From: Lachnospiraceae bacterium | GTDB taxonomy: Bacteria > Bacillota > Clostridia > Lachnospirales > Lachnospiraceae | Length of the DNA stretch: 64,000 nucleotides | NCBI GenBank assembly: GCA_030524705.1 | Contig: JAUNGD010000013.1 | Span: 1 to 64,000, forward strand | Direction: 5' to 3' | In this document: positions 35,485 to 43,563 of the stretch, in pieces | How positions within the stretch are numbered: position 1 is the stretch's first letter | How the letters are laid out: each line of letters opens with the position of its first letter | The notes under the pieces: generated by a model | Told to the model about the DNA's origin: nothing | Seen by the model: only the letters and a program-made list of their open reading frames with translations | Databases searched by the model: none | Translations under genes and position numbers: made by a program

Positions 35485-36480
35485 TTAGAAATCAAAATCA
35501 TCTACATTTTCTGGAGTTATTATCAGAGGTTCGCCAAGAAGGAGAATTCCTTTTTCGGCGTTATAAGTCACTTCTTTATCAATCGCCTCAATATACTGAC
35601 TCTCTTCAAATTCATTTCCAACTACTGCCTGATATCCAGCCCAACACGTCAGATATCCCAAGGCCTCTGCATCCCAGAGAACAGAAACCTGCATGATGCC
35701 GTCTTTCATATATTCATTCACAGTTGCCGGAGAACCATAACCTGTTACCTTTATTTCACCGGCCATCCCCGCCTGATCTACTGCCTGGCAAACGCCTGGA
35801 ATTGTAGAAGAAGCAACACCTATAAGACCTTTCAAATCTGGATTAGCCGTCATCAGATCCTGTGCCTGCTGAAGTGCTTCTTCACTGCTTCCAGTTGGCG
35901 TATATTTTACATCCAAAATTTCAATATCGGGATAATTTTCTGCCGCATAATCCTGTATTGCTGCAATCCAAGCATTTAGGTTCGTTGCAGTAGCAACTCC
36001 TGAAACAATACCTACCTTTCCTTCTCCACCCATCTGCTGTGCCAGTTCCTCCATCAAAGTTTCGCCCAGTGCCACGTCATCTGCCTGTGCTACATAGAAA
36101 TCTCTCGTGCTATCTGTTGCATCTGAATCAGAAGTAAAAGCAACGATTCCCGCCTCCTGTGCCTTCTCAATTGCCGGATTGGTAGCTGAGCTATCAATAA
36201 CAGCAAGGCTGATTGCATCAACGCCGCGCCGGATCAGTGAATCAATCTGAGTTACCTGCAAATCAGCACCTTCTACGGTATCGCCCGCGTAAATCCACTC
36301 ACAGCCAAGATCCTCTGCCGCTCTCTGTCCGCCCTCATCCATAGCAGTAAAGTATGGAATACCGATCAACTGCGGAACAAAAGCTACCTGAACAGTGTCT
36401 TCATCCGCCATTGCCACCATTGAGAAACAGGATGCAGCCATAGCTGCCGTCAACAAGATACTAACCACTTTCTTTTTCAT
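35485..36480 (-). CDS. ABC transporter substrate-binding protein (CUT2, RhaS/LsrB-like)
   Basis: 331-residue secreted binding protein. An N-terminal signal sequence (MKKKVVSILLTAAMAASC) could be read as a weak lipobox around Cys18 or as a signal peptidase I site after AMA. The mature part, starting VQVAFVPQLIGIPYFTAMDEG, has the periplasmic-binding fold of the ribose/rhamnose/AI-2 group, including GVDAISLAVIDSSATNPAIEKAQ and the hinge VTGYGSPATVNEYMKDG. First gene of the LacI-controlled operon. The ligand is unknown; the neighbouring M20 hydrolases argue for an amide-containing or acylated compound rather than a plain sugar. Confidence 0.9.
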   Translation of the reverse strand: MKKKVVSILLTAAMAASCFSMVAMADEDTVQVAFVPQLIGIPYFTAMDEGGQRAAEDLGCEWIYAGDTVEGADLQVTQIDSLIRRGVDAISLAVIDSSATNPAIEKAQEAGIVAFTSDSDATDSTRDFYVAQADDVALGETLMEELAQQMGGEGKVGIVSGVATATNLNAWIAAIQDYAAENYPDIEILDVKYTPTGSSEEALQQAQDLMTANPDLKGLIGVASSTIPGVCQAVDQAGMAGEIKVTGYGSPATVNEYMKDGIMQVSVLWDAEALGYLTCWAGYQAVVGNEFEESQYIEAIDKEVTYNAEKGILLLGEPLIITPENVDDFDF

Positions 36481-36537
36481 ACTGAATCCTCCTTACTTTT
36501 GAATAAATTTATCTTAATCCTCATGGATTAGATTTAA

Positions 36538-36555
36538 TGATAAAACGTTTTATCA
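36538..36555. promoter_or_regulatory. LacI-type operator O2 (perfect palindrome)
   Basis: TGATAAAACGTTTTATCA is a perfect 18-bp palindrome with the central CG typical of LacI-family operators. It lies in the 5' leader of the operon, 58 bp before the start of the binding protein gene and 123 bp centre-to-centre from the promoter operator. Confidence 0.85.
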
Positions 36556-36650
36556 TTTGATAAAATTAAAAGGCGCTACGAGCTGCGCTGCTTTCTTTGC
36601 GTCTTCCTATAGATTTTCTTTATTTTTCTTTATATATTTATTTTAGTAAG

Positions 36651-36679
36651 ATTATATATTAGATAAAACGTTTTGTCAA
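36651..36679 (-). promoter_or_regulatory. ABC/M20 operon promoter with LacI operator O1
   Basis: Minus-strand TTGACA (36679-36674) and TATAAT (36656-36651) are separated by 17 bases, an exact consensus. The spacer and most of the -35 box are occupied by a near-palindrome, AGATAAAACGTTTTGTCA (36661-36678), matching the operator at 36538 except for its outer bases. A bound LacI protein would block RNA polymerase directly. Expected transcription start is near 36644. Confidence 0.88.
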
Positions 36680-36833
36680 TATGTTTTTTCTGTATATATT
36701 TCTTTTTATCAGAATTTTCCAGGAATTTTTGTTTGACTTTGCAGACTACATCATGCACTGCCGTCTTTAGAAGTTAACACCATATTCTTTAGGAGCAAAT
36801 TTTATTGCATAACACCTATAACGGCCTTTAAAT
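36680..36833. other. AT-rich spacer without genes
   Basis: Stretch between the ABC operon promoter and the insertion element. No open frame with a ribosome site or clear hairpin is visible. Confidence 0.5.
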
Positions 36834-38490
36834 AAGGGCACTGAAAAAGACACGTTTTCAATAAGCAAAGCGTGTCTTTTTTTAGATTTCAATTCCCAAA
36901 ACGGTAAAACAACTAATGACAAAATAAAAATACCGGGCATTAACTCGGTATTACCGTTACAATTCTCTTCATATTTACGACAATGGCAGTAAAGTATGCC
37001 TGTAATCGCATAGCAGCTAAACCCACGGAATCTGCTCTTTGAAACCCGTGAGCTGTTTTCATTTCCCCGCTCTTTTCTTCAATTCGATGTCTGATATCAA
37101 GCTTCTTCTTGAAAATTTCACTGCTTTCAAACTCTAGTCGCGCTTTGTGATATGCGTTCGGCTGAGTTATATTATATGTATGTGTTTTTGACTTTCCAAC
37201 TTTGCATTGTTCATGAAGAGGACATTTGGCGCAGATTTTAGCTGAGAAGCAGTATTTTTCATATGTATTTCCATTAGAAGCTTTTTTGTAATCTGCCCGC
37301 ATTGCCAGATGTCCTGCCGGACATTGAAGCATATGTGCATCTTTGCTGTAGCTGAAACCTTCTTCCAACTTAGTATTAGCTGCTGCCGCTACTGCTGAAT
37401 TTGTTCTGGCATATAAAGTAACGGCTTCTTTCTCACACACTTCAAGATTCTCATCGCTGACATATGCCATATCTCCAATTACTTCTTTTACGTCTGCACC
37501 ATTTTCCTTGCTTTTTCTAATAAGTTCTGGAAGTTGTATTCCATCTGGCTTTGCTCCATCTGTAACCTTAATTCCAGTAATCATTCGATCTTCACTCATG
37601 GCGATGTGTGTTTTGTATCCAAAAATTTCTTTGTTGGGGTTTTGTGTCCGAAACGCGCATCCTCGTCATCCTTAGAACGGATTTTTCTGATCTGGTCAGT
37701 ATCCAACAGTTCTTTGATCCGTCCATACATTTTTTGTATTTCTTCGTTGCCGCTTTGCTCAACGCCATCTTGAATATTTGCCAACAACTCGTATGTATAG
37801 GCTATCTCCTCGGAAATATCTGCCTCCCATGATGGTTTGTTTGGAAATTTCTCAGACAAATCGTATGCATATTTATATATTTCTTTCCTGAGATTTTTTG
37901 TCAATTCCCGCAATACTTGCGGCACGCTTTTGGGCCTGACTGCCGCTTCAACATGTGTCGCATCCACGATGATAGTTCCAGATTTGATCAGCCCTTTCTG
38001 AATTGCCTGCTGGATTGTCTCTTTGAGCATATCTTCTAATATATCTTCTGTTATCCGGGTTTTCCTGAATTTTGTCAAAAGGCTGGGGGCAATCATCTTA
38101 TCCTCCGGAGACAAGCCAAGGAAATATTTATATGCCATATCTGTTTGTGCACTTGAGATAAGGCGCTCATCTGAAAGATCATACAGTTTCTTCAAAAACA
38201 ACAGTTTAAACATCATTTCCGGTTCCTTTGCCGGATGCCCGAAACGTTCGCAATACTGCTTACGAAGCATAGGATTTACAAAGCTGAAATCAATGTTGTC
38301 CTTCAACTTCCTCAATATATGATTTTTCGGTATAATCGCATCATAAAGTCCCTGATACTGGGATAAGTCCAATGTCATCTGCGTATTATCTTTCAGCATT
38401 TTCATCCCACCTTTCCATATGATTATTATACCTGCATGAAACAGAAAAAGCCAGTTCTGCGTATGCAGATCTGACTTTTTCAGTGTCCTT
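36834..38490. mobile_element. IS1182-family insertion sequence
   Basis: An element of about 1.66 kb bounded by imperfect terminal inverted repeats: AAGGGCACTGAAAAAGACA at 36834 and, on the opposite strand, AAGGACACTGAAAAAGTCA ending at 38490. It contains one transposase gene read on the minus strand and split by a frameshift. Just inside the left end, AAAAAGACACG (36845) and CGTGTCTTTTT (about 36870) form a terminator-like stem. No clear target duplication was found in the flanks. Confidence 0.8.
36940..38405 (-). pseudogene. Frameshifted IS1182-family transposase
   Basis: The N-terminal part (start at 38405, MKMLKDNTQMTLDLSQYQGL) includes the first catalytic Asp in IVDATHVEA. It leaves frame in a run of five T residues at 37621-37625, ending KKFLDTKHTSP. 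The downstream frame continues with YKTHIAMSEDRMITGIK and carries the second Asp in VIGDMAYVS and the Glu in EEKSGEMK. One added T restores KKFFGYKTHIAM. The run is short and does not look like a classical slippery heptamer, so a mutation is more likely than programmed frameshifting, though the latter cannot be excluded. Confidence 0.8.
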
Positions 38491-38533
38491 GAATTATAAA
38501 GCATTCCAGAGTTATTCCTGAACTTTCATAGAA

Positions 38534-39460
38534 TTATTTTATACAATTCATAATTACACTTATCATCATTTCTTTCTCTTTTGGATTTGATTCTGCAATC
38601 ATAATAGTAAGTGCCACAAGAGTATGATCATCAATTAACTTTTCTCCATTCTGAAACAACACACCATTTTTGTCTAAAAAATACAAAAACATGGTTGCCG
38701 CAATCCGCTTATTTCCATCAGAAAAACTGTGATTTTTCGTGACAAAATATAATAAATTTGCTGCCTTTTCTTCCAAAGTGGGATACAAATCTTTCCCAGC
38801 AAAGCTTTGGTAAATTGCACTAATACTTCCTTTGAAAGAATCATCCTTTTCATTCCCAAATAAAGAACTACTGTTTCCAAATTTCATATTATCAATTATT
38901 TTTCTACATTCCTCATAAGTCAGAATATACGTTGCCTTATTTCCCTTTGGTCGTATCATATTCTGATGATCGTAGGCATCCAACAGTTCCAATGCTTGAC
39001 TATATCTTTCTACCACTGTCAGCACCTGCTTAGTGTCTAGACTATTCTCTACTCTTTTCATAACTCGTATTACCTCATTTAACTGATTCATACGGTTATG
39101 ATTCACTGCATAACCCTTGATTATGTATTCTTTCAACACAGAATTTGCCCATTTTCTGAAAGCGACCCCTCGTTTAGATTTTACTCTATATCCTACTGAT
39201 ATAATTACATCTAAATTATAATATTTAGGCGGTCTGAAAGCTTTATTTTCACTTCTGTCGAAAATTTCGACAGAAGTGTTTTTGTCTAATTCACCTTCTT
39301 TAAATATATTACCAATATGATATGTTATAGAAGAACGTGCGGTATCAAATAATACAGACATCTGTTCTTGTGTCAGCCATACGGTTTCCTGATCTGGAGT
39401 AATTGGAACCTCCAATTCTATTTTATCATCTGTAAAAAGTACAATTTCATTTTCACTCAT
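38534..39460 (-). CDS. RhuM family protein with C-terminal Fic/Doc domain
   Basis: About 308 residues. The N-terminal two thirds match the virulence RhuM family (VWLTQEQMSVLFDTARSSITYHIGNIFKEGEL, then YYNLDVIISVGYRVKSKRGVAFRKWAN). The C-terminal third is a Fic/Doc domain with HSFSDGNKRIAATMFLYFL; the NKR form is nearer to Doc kinases than to AMP-transferring Fic proteins (GNGR). The function of RhuM proteins is unproven; they are common in mobile and defence regions. The gene is AT-rich and lies beside an insertion sequence. The start at 39460 is chosen for MSENEIVLF, with a purine-rich site upstream. Confidence 0.82.
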   Translation of the reverse strand: MSENEIVLFTDDKIELEVPITPDQETVWLTQEQMSVLFDTARSSITYHIGNIFKEGELDKNTSVEIFDRSENKAFRPPKYYNLDVIISVGYRVKSKRGVAFRKWANSVLKEYIIKGYAVNHNRMNQLNEVIRVMKRVENSLDTKQVLTVVERYSQALELLDAYDHQNMIRPKGNKATYILTYEECRKIIDNMKFGNSSSLFGNEKDDSFKGSISAIYQSFAGKDLYPTLEEKAANLLYFVTKNHSFSDGNKRIAATMFLYFLDKNGVLFQNGEKLIDDHTLVALTIMIAESNPKEKEMMISVIMNCIK

Positions 39461-39525
39461 ATACTTCTCTTCTGCAAATATCATATCTAACTGTTTCTGT
39501 TTTTTCTGATTTCTGATGTGCCTAT

Positions 39526-39624
39526 CTATAATTCCATATTAAATTTACTGCAATCCTTACCCATGACTGTCTGTAAGCCTTTATTCTTCAGTGTTTCTTC
39601 AACAATCCTTAGACATCCTACATT
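39526..39624 (-). pseudogene. Possible C-terminal remnant of a lost gene
   Basis: A minus-strand frame reads NVGCLRIVEETLKNKGLQTV and on to GKDCSKFNMEL and stop, with no start codon and an upstream in-frame stop. Its composition looks protein-like, so it may be the tail of a gene cut off by rearrangement. I do not recognise the family. Confidence 0.3.
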
Positions 39625-39655
39625 TTACAAGGAATCCTGGCATTTCACCCCCGGC

Positions 39656-40597
39656 TCATTCCGCAGTCAGTATCTCCTGCACCTTTGCCGGAGAAAACCC
39701 TGTCTGCTCTGCAATTTTTTCCATTGAATTTCCCTGAGCCTTCAGCTTCCAAACCTGTTTTTCACCTTCCAGCGTCTTTATTTTATATTCCAGAATATCC
39801 ACGTCCAGTATCAGTGCTTCCTCCGCCATCTGATTCACTCCTTCTTTTTCCAGCTCCTCATATTCCTGATAAATATGATGATACAGCCGCAGGGTCAGCT
39901 GCGCCAATTTGGCGGCCTCCGTCTGCGTAATGTTCCCTGCATCCAGGTTTCTGTTAATTGAATCCAGTATATCATGGCGAATGAGCTTTTTCAACGCTTC
40001 GATATTTTCCTGCGTTCTTTCCTTTTCAATTGTACGCCGCAGCCGCAGAAGCTGAAACGGCAAAAGAATGGTCAGCTTCTTCTGCTCCAGCTCCTCCAGG
40101 GACTTTTTTAGATATTTAAATACAGGAACGCTGTAAACAAACGCATCTTTCTTTCCAAATTGAATATGGATCCTGTATTCATCTGGAAAATTCTCCCGGT
40201 CATAAAGATAAACAACCATAGGTTCTGGAAAAACCAGCGTATCAGACCTGCCGTGACTGCTCAATGCATAATGAAATCCATACTCAAACAGCCGCAAAAT
40301 AATATCGCCATCCTTTGTCATCTGAAATTCAATATGATAGCTGTGCTGATCATTGATCGTGATAATCGTATCGGCCAAAGTGCGCTTCAGTTCATTATCT
40401 ACGTTCTCAGTCCAGCGGTACGTCACCTTACTTTCTGATGAATATTCTGTGCCATAAAGTCCATTAATTAAATGTACTGTGCATTTCGCAGAAAGCGAGA
40501 TACAGCGTTTGGCAATACGGTCATAAATATCACGTATTTTTCCCATAGGATGTTTGACCCTTCCATCCCTCTCCGCGTTCTTTAAATCCCATTTCAA
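39656..40597 (-). CDS. Rpn-type PD-(D/E)XK nuclease family protein
   Basis: 313-residue protein of the Rpn/PDDEXK_2 family (recombination-promoting nuclease, often labelled transposase). The nuclease core is seen as LADTIITIND followed by YHIEFQM, giving the Asp and Glu-x-Gln of the active site. Further segments are VVYLYDRENFPDEYRIHIQFG and a C-terminal helical region ending in a helix-turn-helix-like stretch, NSMEKIAEQTGFSPAKVQEIL. E. coli Rpn proteins are DNA endonucleases that stimulate RecA-independent transfer. Adjacent to RhuM-Fic and the insertion sequence in an AT-richer patch. A second member begins at the end of the window. Confidence 0.8.
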   Translation of the reverse strand: MKWDLKNAERDGRVKHPMGKIRDIYDRIAKRCISLSAKCTVHLINGLYGTEYSSESKVTYRWTENVDNELKRTLADTIITINDQHSYHIEFQMTKDGDIILRLFEYGFHYALSSHGRSDTLVFPEPMVVYLYDRENFPDEYRIHIQFGKKDAFVYSVPVFKYLKKSLEELEQKKLTILLPFQLLRLRRTIEKERTQENIEALKKLIRHDILDSINRNLDAGNITQTEAAKLAQLTLRLYHHIYQEYEELEKEGVNQMAEEALILDVDILEYKIKTLEGEKQVWKLKAQGNSMEKIAEQTGFSPAKVQEILTAE

Positions 40598-40721
40598 TGT
40601 TGTTTATATATCTCATATTATATATAATTCTTTTTTATTTTGTCAAGCTGTACACATAGCTTTACAAAAATGATAGAAACGTATTTTCACCTACATGATA
40701 CGACTGCTTTTATTCTCAGAT

Positions 40722-41966
40722 TCACGATCTTTCAAACCGCTCAAACGCCCTTCTGGAATACATTGAAATCGCCAGCGCCAACCCAGCAGCACCAAACATG
40801 ACTATCCAGGCTTTCCTACTGCAAACGTCAAATAAAACTCCGTAAACCGCCTGCCCCAACGGAGCCGCGCAGTTCGCCGCGGCCAGGATAAACGCCATGA
40901 TCTTTCCTACCAGATGCGGCGGCGTCTGCTGCTGTATGACCGTACATATCTGCACTGTAAATACTGTGGAAGATGCCATGGCAAGAAAACACAGAACCGT
41001 AATTATTCGGAATCCCCATGCCGCCGGAACGCCATCCAGCAATGCGGCCCCCATCAGGGCAGCCGTTCCGGAGCACAGAAATAAAATCCAATGGCATTTT
41101 CGGAAGGTAAACCGCTCTCCCAGCACGCCTCCCAGAAGCCCGCCGAAGAGGCCGCCAAGCCCCATGGCCCCCTGGGTGATCCCAAGCTGTGCATCGCTCA
41201 TCCCCAGCACCTGCACCACCATAACCGGAATGCCCACAACCAGGGCGGAGGAAAGCACCAGATTAAACAGCGCCAGGACGATGACCACCGATATGAGTTC
41301 GGTTCTCTCCTTCCGTATGTAATTCCAGCTTTCCAGCAGGTCCGCCCTTATAACTGTAAAAATTCCCTCACTGGTTTTCTTCCTCTGATACGGGATACGG
41401 ATAAAAAGCTCCATGACCGCCGAACTGAAGAAACAGCCTATACTGATAAATAGGATCGGATCAATTCCTCCTATGCCGAACAGTCCTCCGCCGATCACCG
41501 GCCCGAGAAGCCCCGCCAGCGTATTCACCATATTGATTACCGCGTTTCCCTGCATGATTTGTTCCCGCTGCACCAGCAACGGGATACTGGCCTGCACCGC
41601 CGGCTCATAAGCGCCGGAAATACCGTATAAGATCATCAGACAAACAATCATCAACGGAACCAGCGGCAGTTTTCCGTGAAGCAGGTAAAAAACGAGTACC
41701 AGACCTGCCGTGGCAAAATCGAGACCCGCCATAATATTTCTTTTGTTGACCCGGTCAGCCAGCACTCCTCCTGCCAGCGAAAAGAAAATCATAGGGATAA
41801 AAGAGCAGGCGCTTACCATACCGAATAATCCTGAAGAACCGGTTTCCCGGAGCAGATAAAGCGGCAGCGCAAAACGCAGCACCCCATTGCCGAAAAGGGA
41901 GATGATCTGTCCGATCACCACCAGGGTAAAATCCCTTCGAAATAATCTTTGTTTTTCTGTATTCAT
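40722..41966 (-). CDS. MFS efflux transporter (macrolide-efflux type)
   Basis: 414-residue protein with about 12 membrane segments of the MFS_3 group (MefA/enterobactin exporter-like). The first loop motif is GGVLADRVNKRNIM, and VIGGGLFGIGGIDPILFISIG is typical of helix 5-6. It is likely an exporter of drugs or other small hydrophobic compounds. A TetR-type operator lies just before the gene, matching the one before the tetR gene 0.8 kb away, so it is under that repressor. Substrate unknown. Confidence 0.85.
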   Translation of the reverse strand: MNTEKQRLFRRDFTLVVIGQIISLFGNGVLRFALPLYLLRETGSSGLFGMVSACSFIPMIFFSLAGGVLADRVNKRNIMAGLDFATAGLVLVFYLLHGKLPLVPLMIVCLMILYGISGAYEPAVQASIPLLVQREQIMQGNAVINMVNTLAGLLGPVIGGGLFGIGGIDPILFISIGCFFSSAVMELFIRIPYQRKKTSEGIFTVIRADLLESWNYIRKERTELISVVIVLALFNLVLSSALVVGIPVMVVQVLGMSDAQLGITQGAMGLGGLFGGLLGGVLGERFTFRKCHWILFLCSGTAALMGAALLDGVPAAWGFRIITVLCFLAMASSTVFTVQICTVIQQQTPPHLVGKIMAFILAAANCAAPLGQAVYGVLFDVCSRKAWIVMFGAAGLALAISMYSRRAFERFERS

Positions 41967-41987
41967 CCGTATCCTCCCTTTATTTTA

Positions 41988-42008
41988 ATACCGACCGTCG
42001 GTTTGTAT
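41988..42008. promoter_or_regulatory. TetR operator before the MFS gene
   Basis: ACCGACCGTCGGT is an inverted repeat inside a 21-bp segment that ends TTTGTAT. It closely resembles the operator at 42812, with the shared GACCGT core and TGTAT end. It lies about 20 bp upstream of the MFS start codon. Confidence 0.75.
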
Positions 42009-42137
42009 GTCTTCCAAAAAAATCGCCATACAAATTTGAAATATATCTGAGAGTTATTCCCAAAAAGAAATACTCCCTGTGCGCCTTCAAACCTGTATCA
42101 CGTTTTTCCTGATGATATGGCAGAGTTGGATCCTCTT

Positions 42138-42797
42138 TCACTCTTTCGCATGCTGTTTTTGTATCATAATGCCGGCCTCCACCATAGCCTCGGTCAATTC
42201 CTCATCCATGACCTCAAAGCCAAACTGCCGGGTGATCTGATTGAACACCGCACAGCGCGCTCTTATCTCCTCCGGAGCGGAGGGCCTAAGCAGCGGATGC
42301 AGCCACACATCAGAGAGCATAATAAGTACCTCTGCCACTTCCTTCGGATGCTCCGCCTGAATCGAACCGTCCGCAATCCCTTCCTTCAGTATCGGCTCTA
42401 TATAATACGGAACCGATTCCTCAAAAATACTGCGGATATGTATCGCTAAAAACTTCGGATTATCCAGGAGATACGAAACCATCTTCAGCATTTTCTTCTG
42501 GTTCGCATCCTGCAGCGCAGTCCGGTACATCGCCTTGATTTTCTGCGCTCCGTTCAGACTCCTGTCATCCCGGATCTTTCCCAGCTCCCTTCCATTCTCA
42601 TCACCGATGCACTCGCACATTTTGATAAAAATCTCTTCCTTAGAAGCGAAATGATGATAGATCGCTCCCTTTGACAGCTTCGTCGCATCAATAATATCCT
42701 GAATCGACGTTTTTTCATACCCTTTTTCCGAAAACAGTCTTGCCGCTGCAGCTAAAATAGCATTGACTGTTTCTTCTGGATGCTTGTTTCTTGCCAT
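42138..42797 (-). CDS. TetR family transcriptional repressor
   Basis: 219 residues from the ATG at 42797 (MARNKHPEET). The N-terminal helix-turn-helix is plain: NAILAAAARLFSEKGYEKTSIQDI followed by SKGAIYHHFASKEEIF. The C-terminal ligand domain is variable, as expected. It lies upstream of the MFS exporter gene in the same direction, and near-identical palindromes precede both genes, so it probably represses itself and the exporter until a ligand binds. Confidence 0.92.
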   Translation of the reverse strand: MARNKHPEETVNAILAAAARLFSEKGYEKTSIQDIIDATKLSKGAIYHHFASKEEIFIKMCECIGDENGRELGKIRDDRSLNGAQKIKAMYRTALQDANQKKMLKMVSYLLDNPKFLAIHIRSIFEESVPYYIEPILKEGIADGSIQAEHPKEVAEVLIMLSDVWLHPLLRPSAPEEIRARCAVFNQITRQFGFEVMDEELTEAMVEAGIMIQKQHAKE

Positions 42798-42811
42798 ACT
42801 GCCCTCCACCT

Positions 42812-42863
42812 ATACAGACCGTTGGTCTGTATCTATAATAGCATGTTAAAAATCTGCTGTCAA
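42812..42863 (-). promoter_or_regulatory. tetR promoter and operator
   Basis: Minus-strand TTGACA (42863-42858) and TATTAT (42840-42835) lie 17 bases apart. Immediately downstream is the inverted repeat ACAGACCGTTGGTCTGT, with perfect 7-bp arms and a 3-base centre, where a repressor would cover the transcription start. Confidence 0.85.
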
Positions 42864-42881
42864 TCCTTTCCCAACCCTGCT

Positions 42882-42961
42882 GCCGGCACTTTCCTACTTC
42901 TCCTAACGCTTCTCCACTTCCGCCAGCACTTCCCCGATTCTGCTAACGCTTCTCCACTTCC
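42882..42961. repeat. 40-bp tandem duplication
   Basis: Two adjacent units each end CTAACGCTTCTCCACTTCC (starting at 42903 and 42943) and share GCC-GCACTT at their start. The array fills the space between the tetR and marR promoters. Confidence 0.8.
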
Positions 42962-42964
42962 TGC

Positions 42965-42993
42965 TTGACAGTCTGCCCCTGCGATGATAGTAT
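42965..42993 (+). promoter_or_regulatory. marR-degV promoter
   Basis: TTGACA at 42965-42970 and TAGTAT at 42988-42993 with a 17-base spacer, on the plus strand. Expected start is near 43000, about 120 bp before the marR start codon. Confidence 0.75.
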
Positions 42994-43122
42994 ACATTGT
43001 GAACTTTTTGGTCATCTATAATCAGAAACTACTATAACGTCTGGGGTGGCGCAGAATATGTGATGCGGAAATCCGCCGGAAGTATTCTGCGGCACTCCGT
43101 CTTATGCGAGGAAACCTATCTT

Positions 43123-43563
43123 ATGGAAAACAGAACAGAACAGCTTTTAAAAGCCTGGCTTCGGCTGTCCATCGGCATAAACAATGAACGTCTGGTCTCC
43201 GGCATGCCTTACAACGAATCCTTGATCTGCTCCATCCTGTACTGTAACATGATGGAGCATCCCGGAACAGAATTGACCGCCACCGATCTTTGCAGCAAGA
43301 CCCGTATGCTGAAGTCTCAGATGAACCGTACCTTAAACTGTATGGAAAAGAAAAACATCATTGTGAAGGAGCGTTCTGCAAAGGACAAACGAAAAATTTT
43401 TATCCGGCTTGATCTGGCGCAGATTGAAATTTATCAGGAACAGCACCGGAAAATTTTAGATATTGTCAGCTCTATCATAGATGAAATCGGAATTGATACA
43501 GCGGATGAAGCGATCCGGATCTGTAATTTAGTGGCCGACACTGCAGCGGAGGTAATAAAATGA
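43123..43563 (+). CDS. MarR family transcriptional regulator
   Basis: 146 residues from the ATG at 43123 (MENRTEQLLK), preceded by GAGGAAA. The winged helix region is NESLICSILYCNM through LTATDLCSKTRMLKSQMNRTLNCMEKKNIIVKERSAKDKRKIFIRL, with the DKR wing typical of MarR proteins. It overlaps degV as ATGA, so the two are translated together. No operator is clear. It may respond to a fatty acid or phenolic ligand, but this is not shown by sequence. Confidence 0.88.
   Translation: MENRTEQLLKAWLRLSIGINNERLVSGMPYNESLICSILYCNMMEHPGTELTATDLCSKTRMLKSQMNRTLNCMEKKNIIVKERSAKDKRKIFIRLDLAQIEIYQEQHRKILDIVSSIIDEIGIDTADEAIRICNLVADTAAEVIK

Noticed and set aside
35485-36480. Calling the binding protein a ribose or rhamnose receptor
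   Set aside because: The fold fits the group, but the operon has no sugar kinase or isomerase and contains three amide-type hydrolases, so a specific sugar ligand is not supported.
37596-37640. Programmed -1 frameshift in the transposase
   Set aside because: The site has only five T residues and no X-XXY-YYZ heptamer in the right frame; simple mutation explains it better.
36820-38500. Target-site duplication flanking the insertion sequence
   Set aside because: The flanks (about TTTAAAT and GAATTAT) are both AT-rich but do not match base for base at the element ends.
39518-39727. Small plus-strand frame between RhuM and Rpn genes
   Set aside because: No ribosome site and no family; the minus-strand fragment in the same place is more protein-like.
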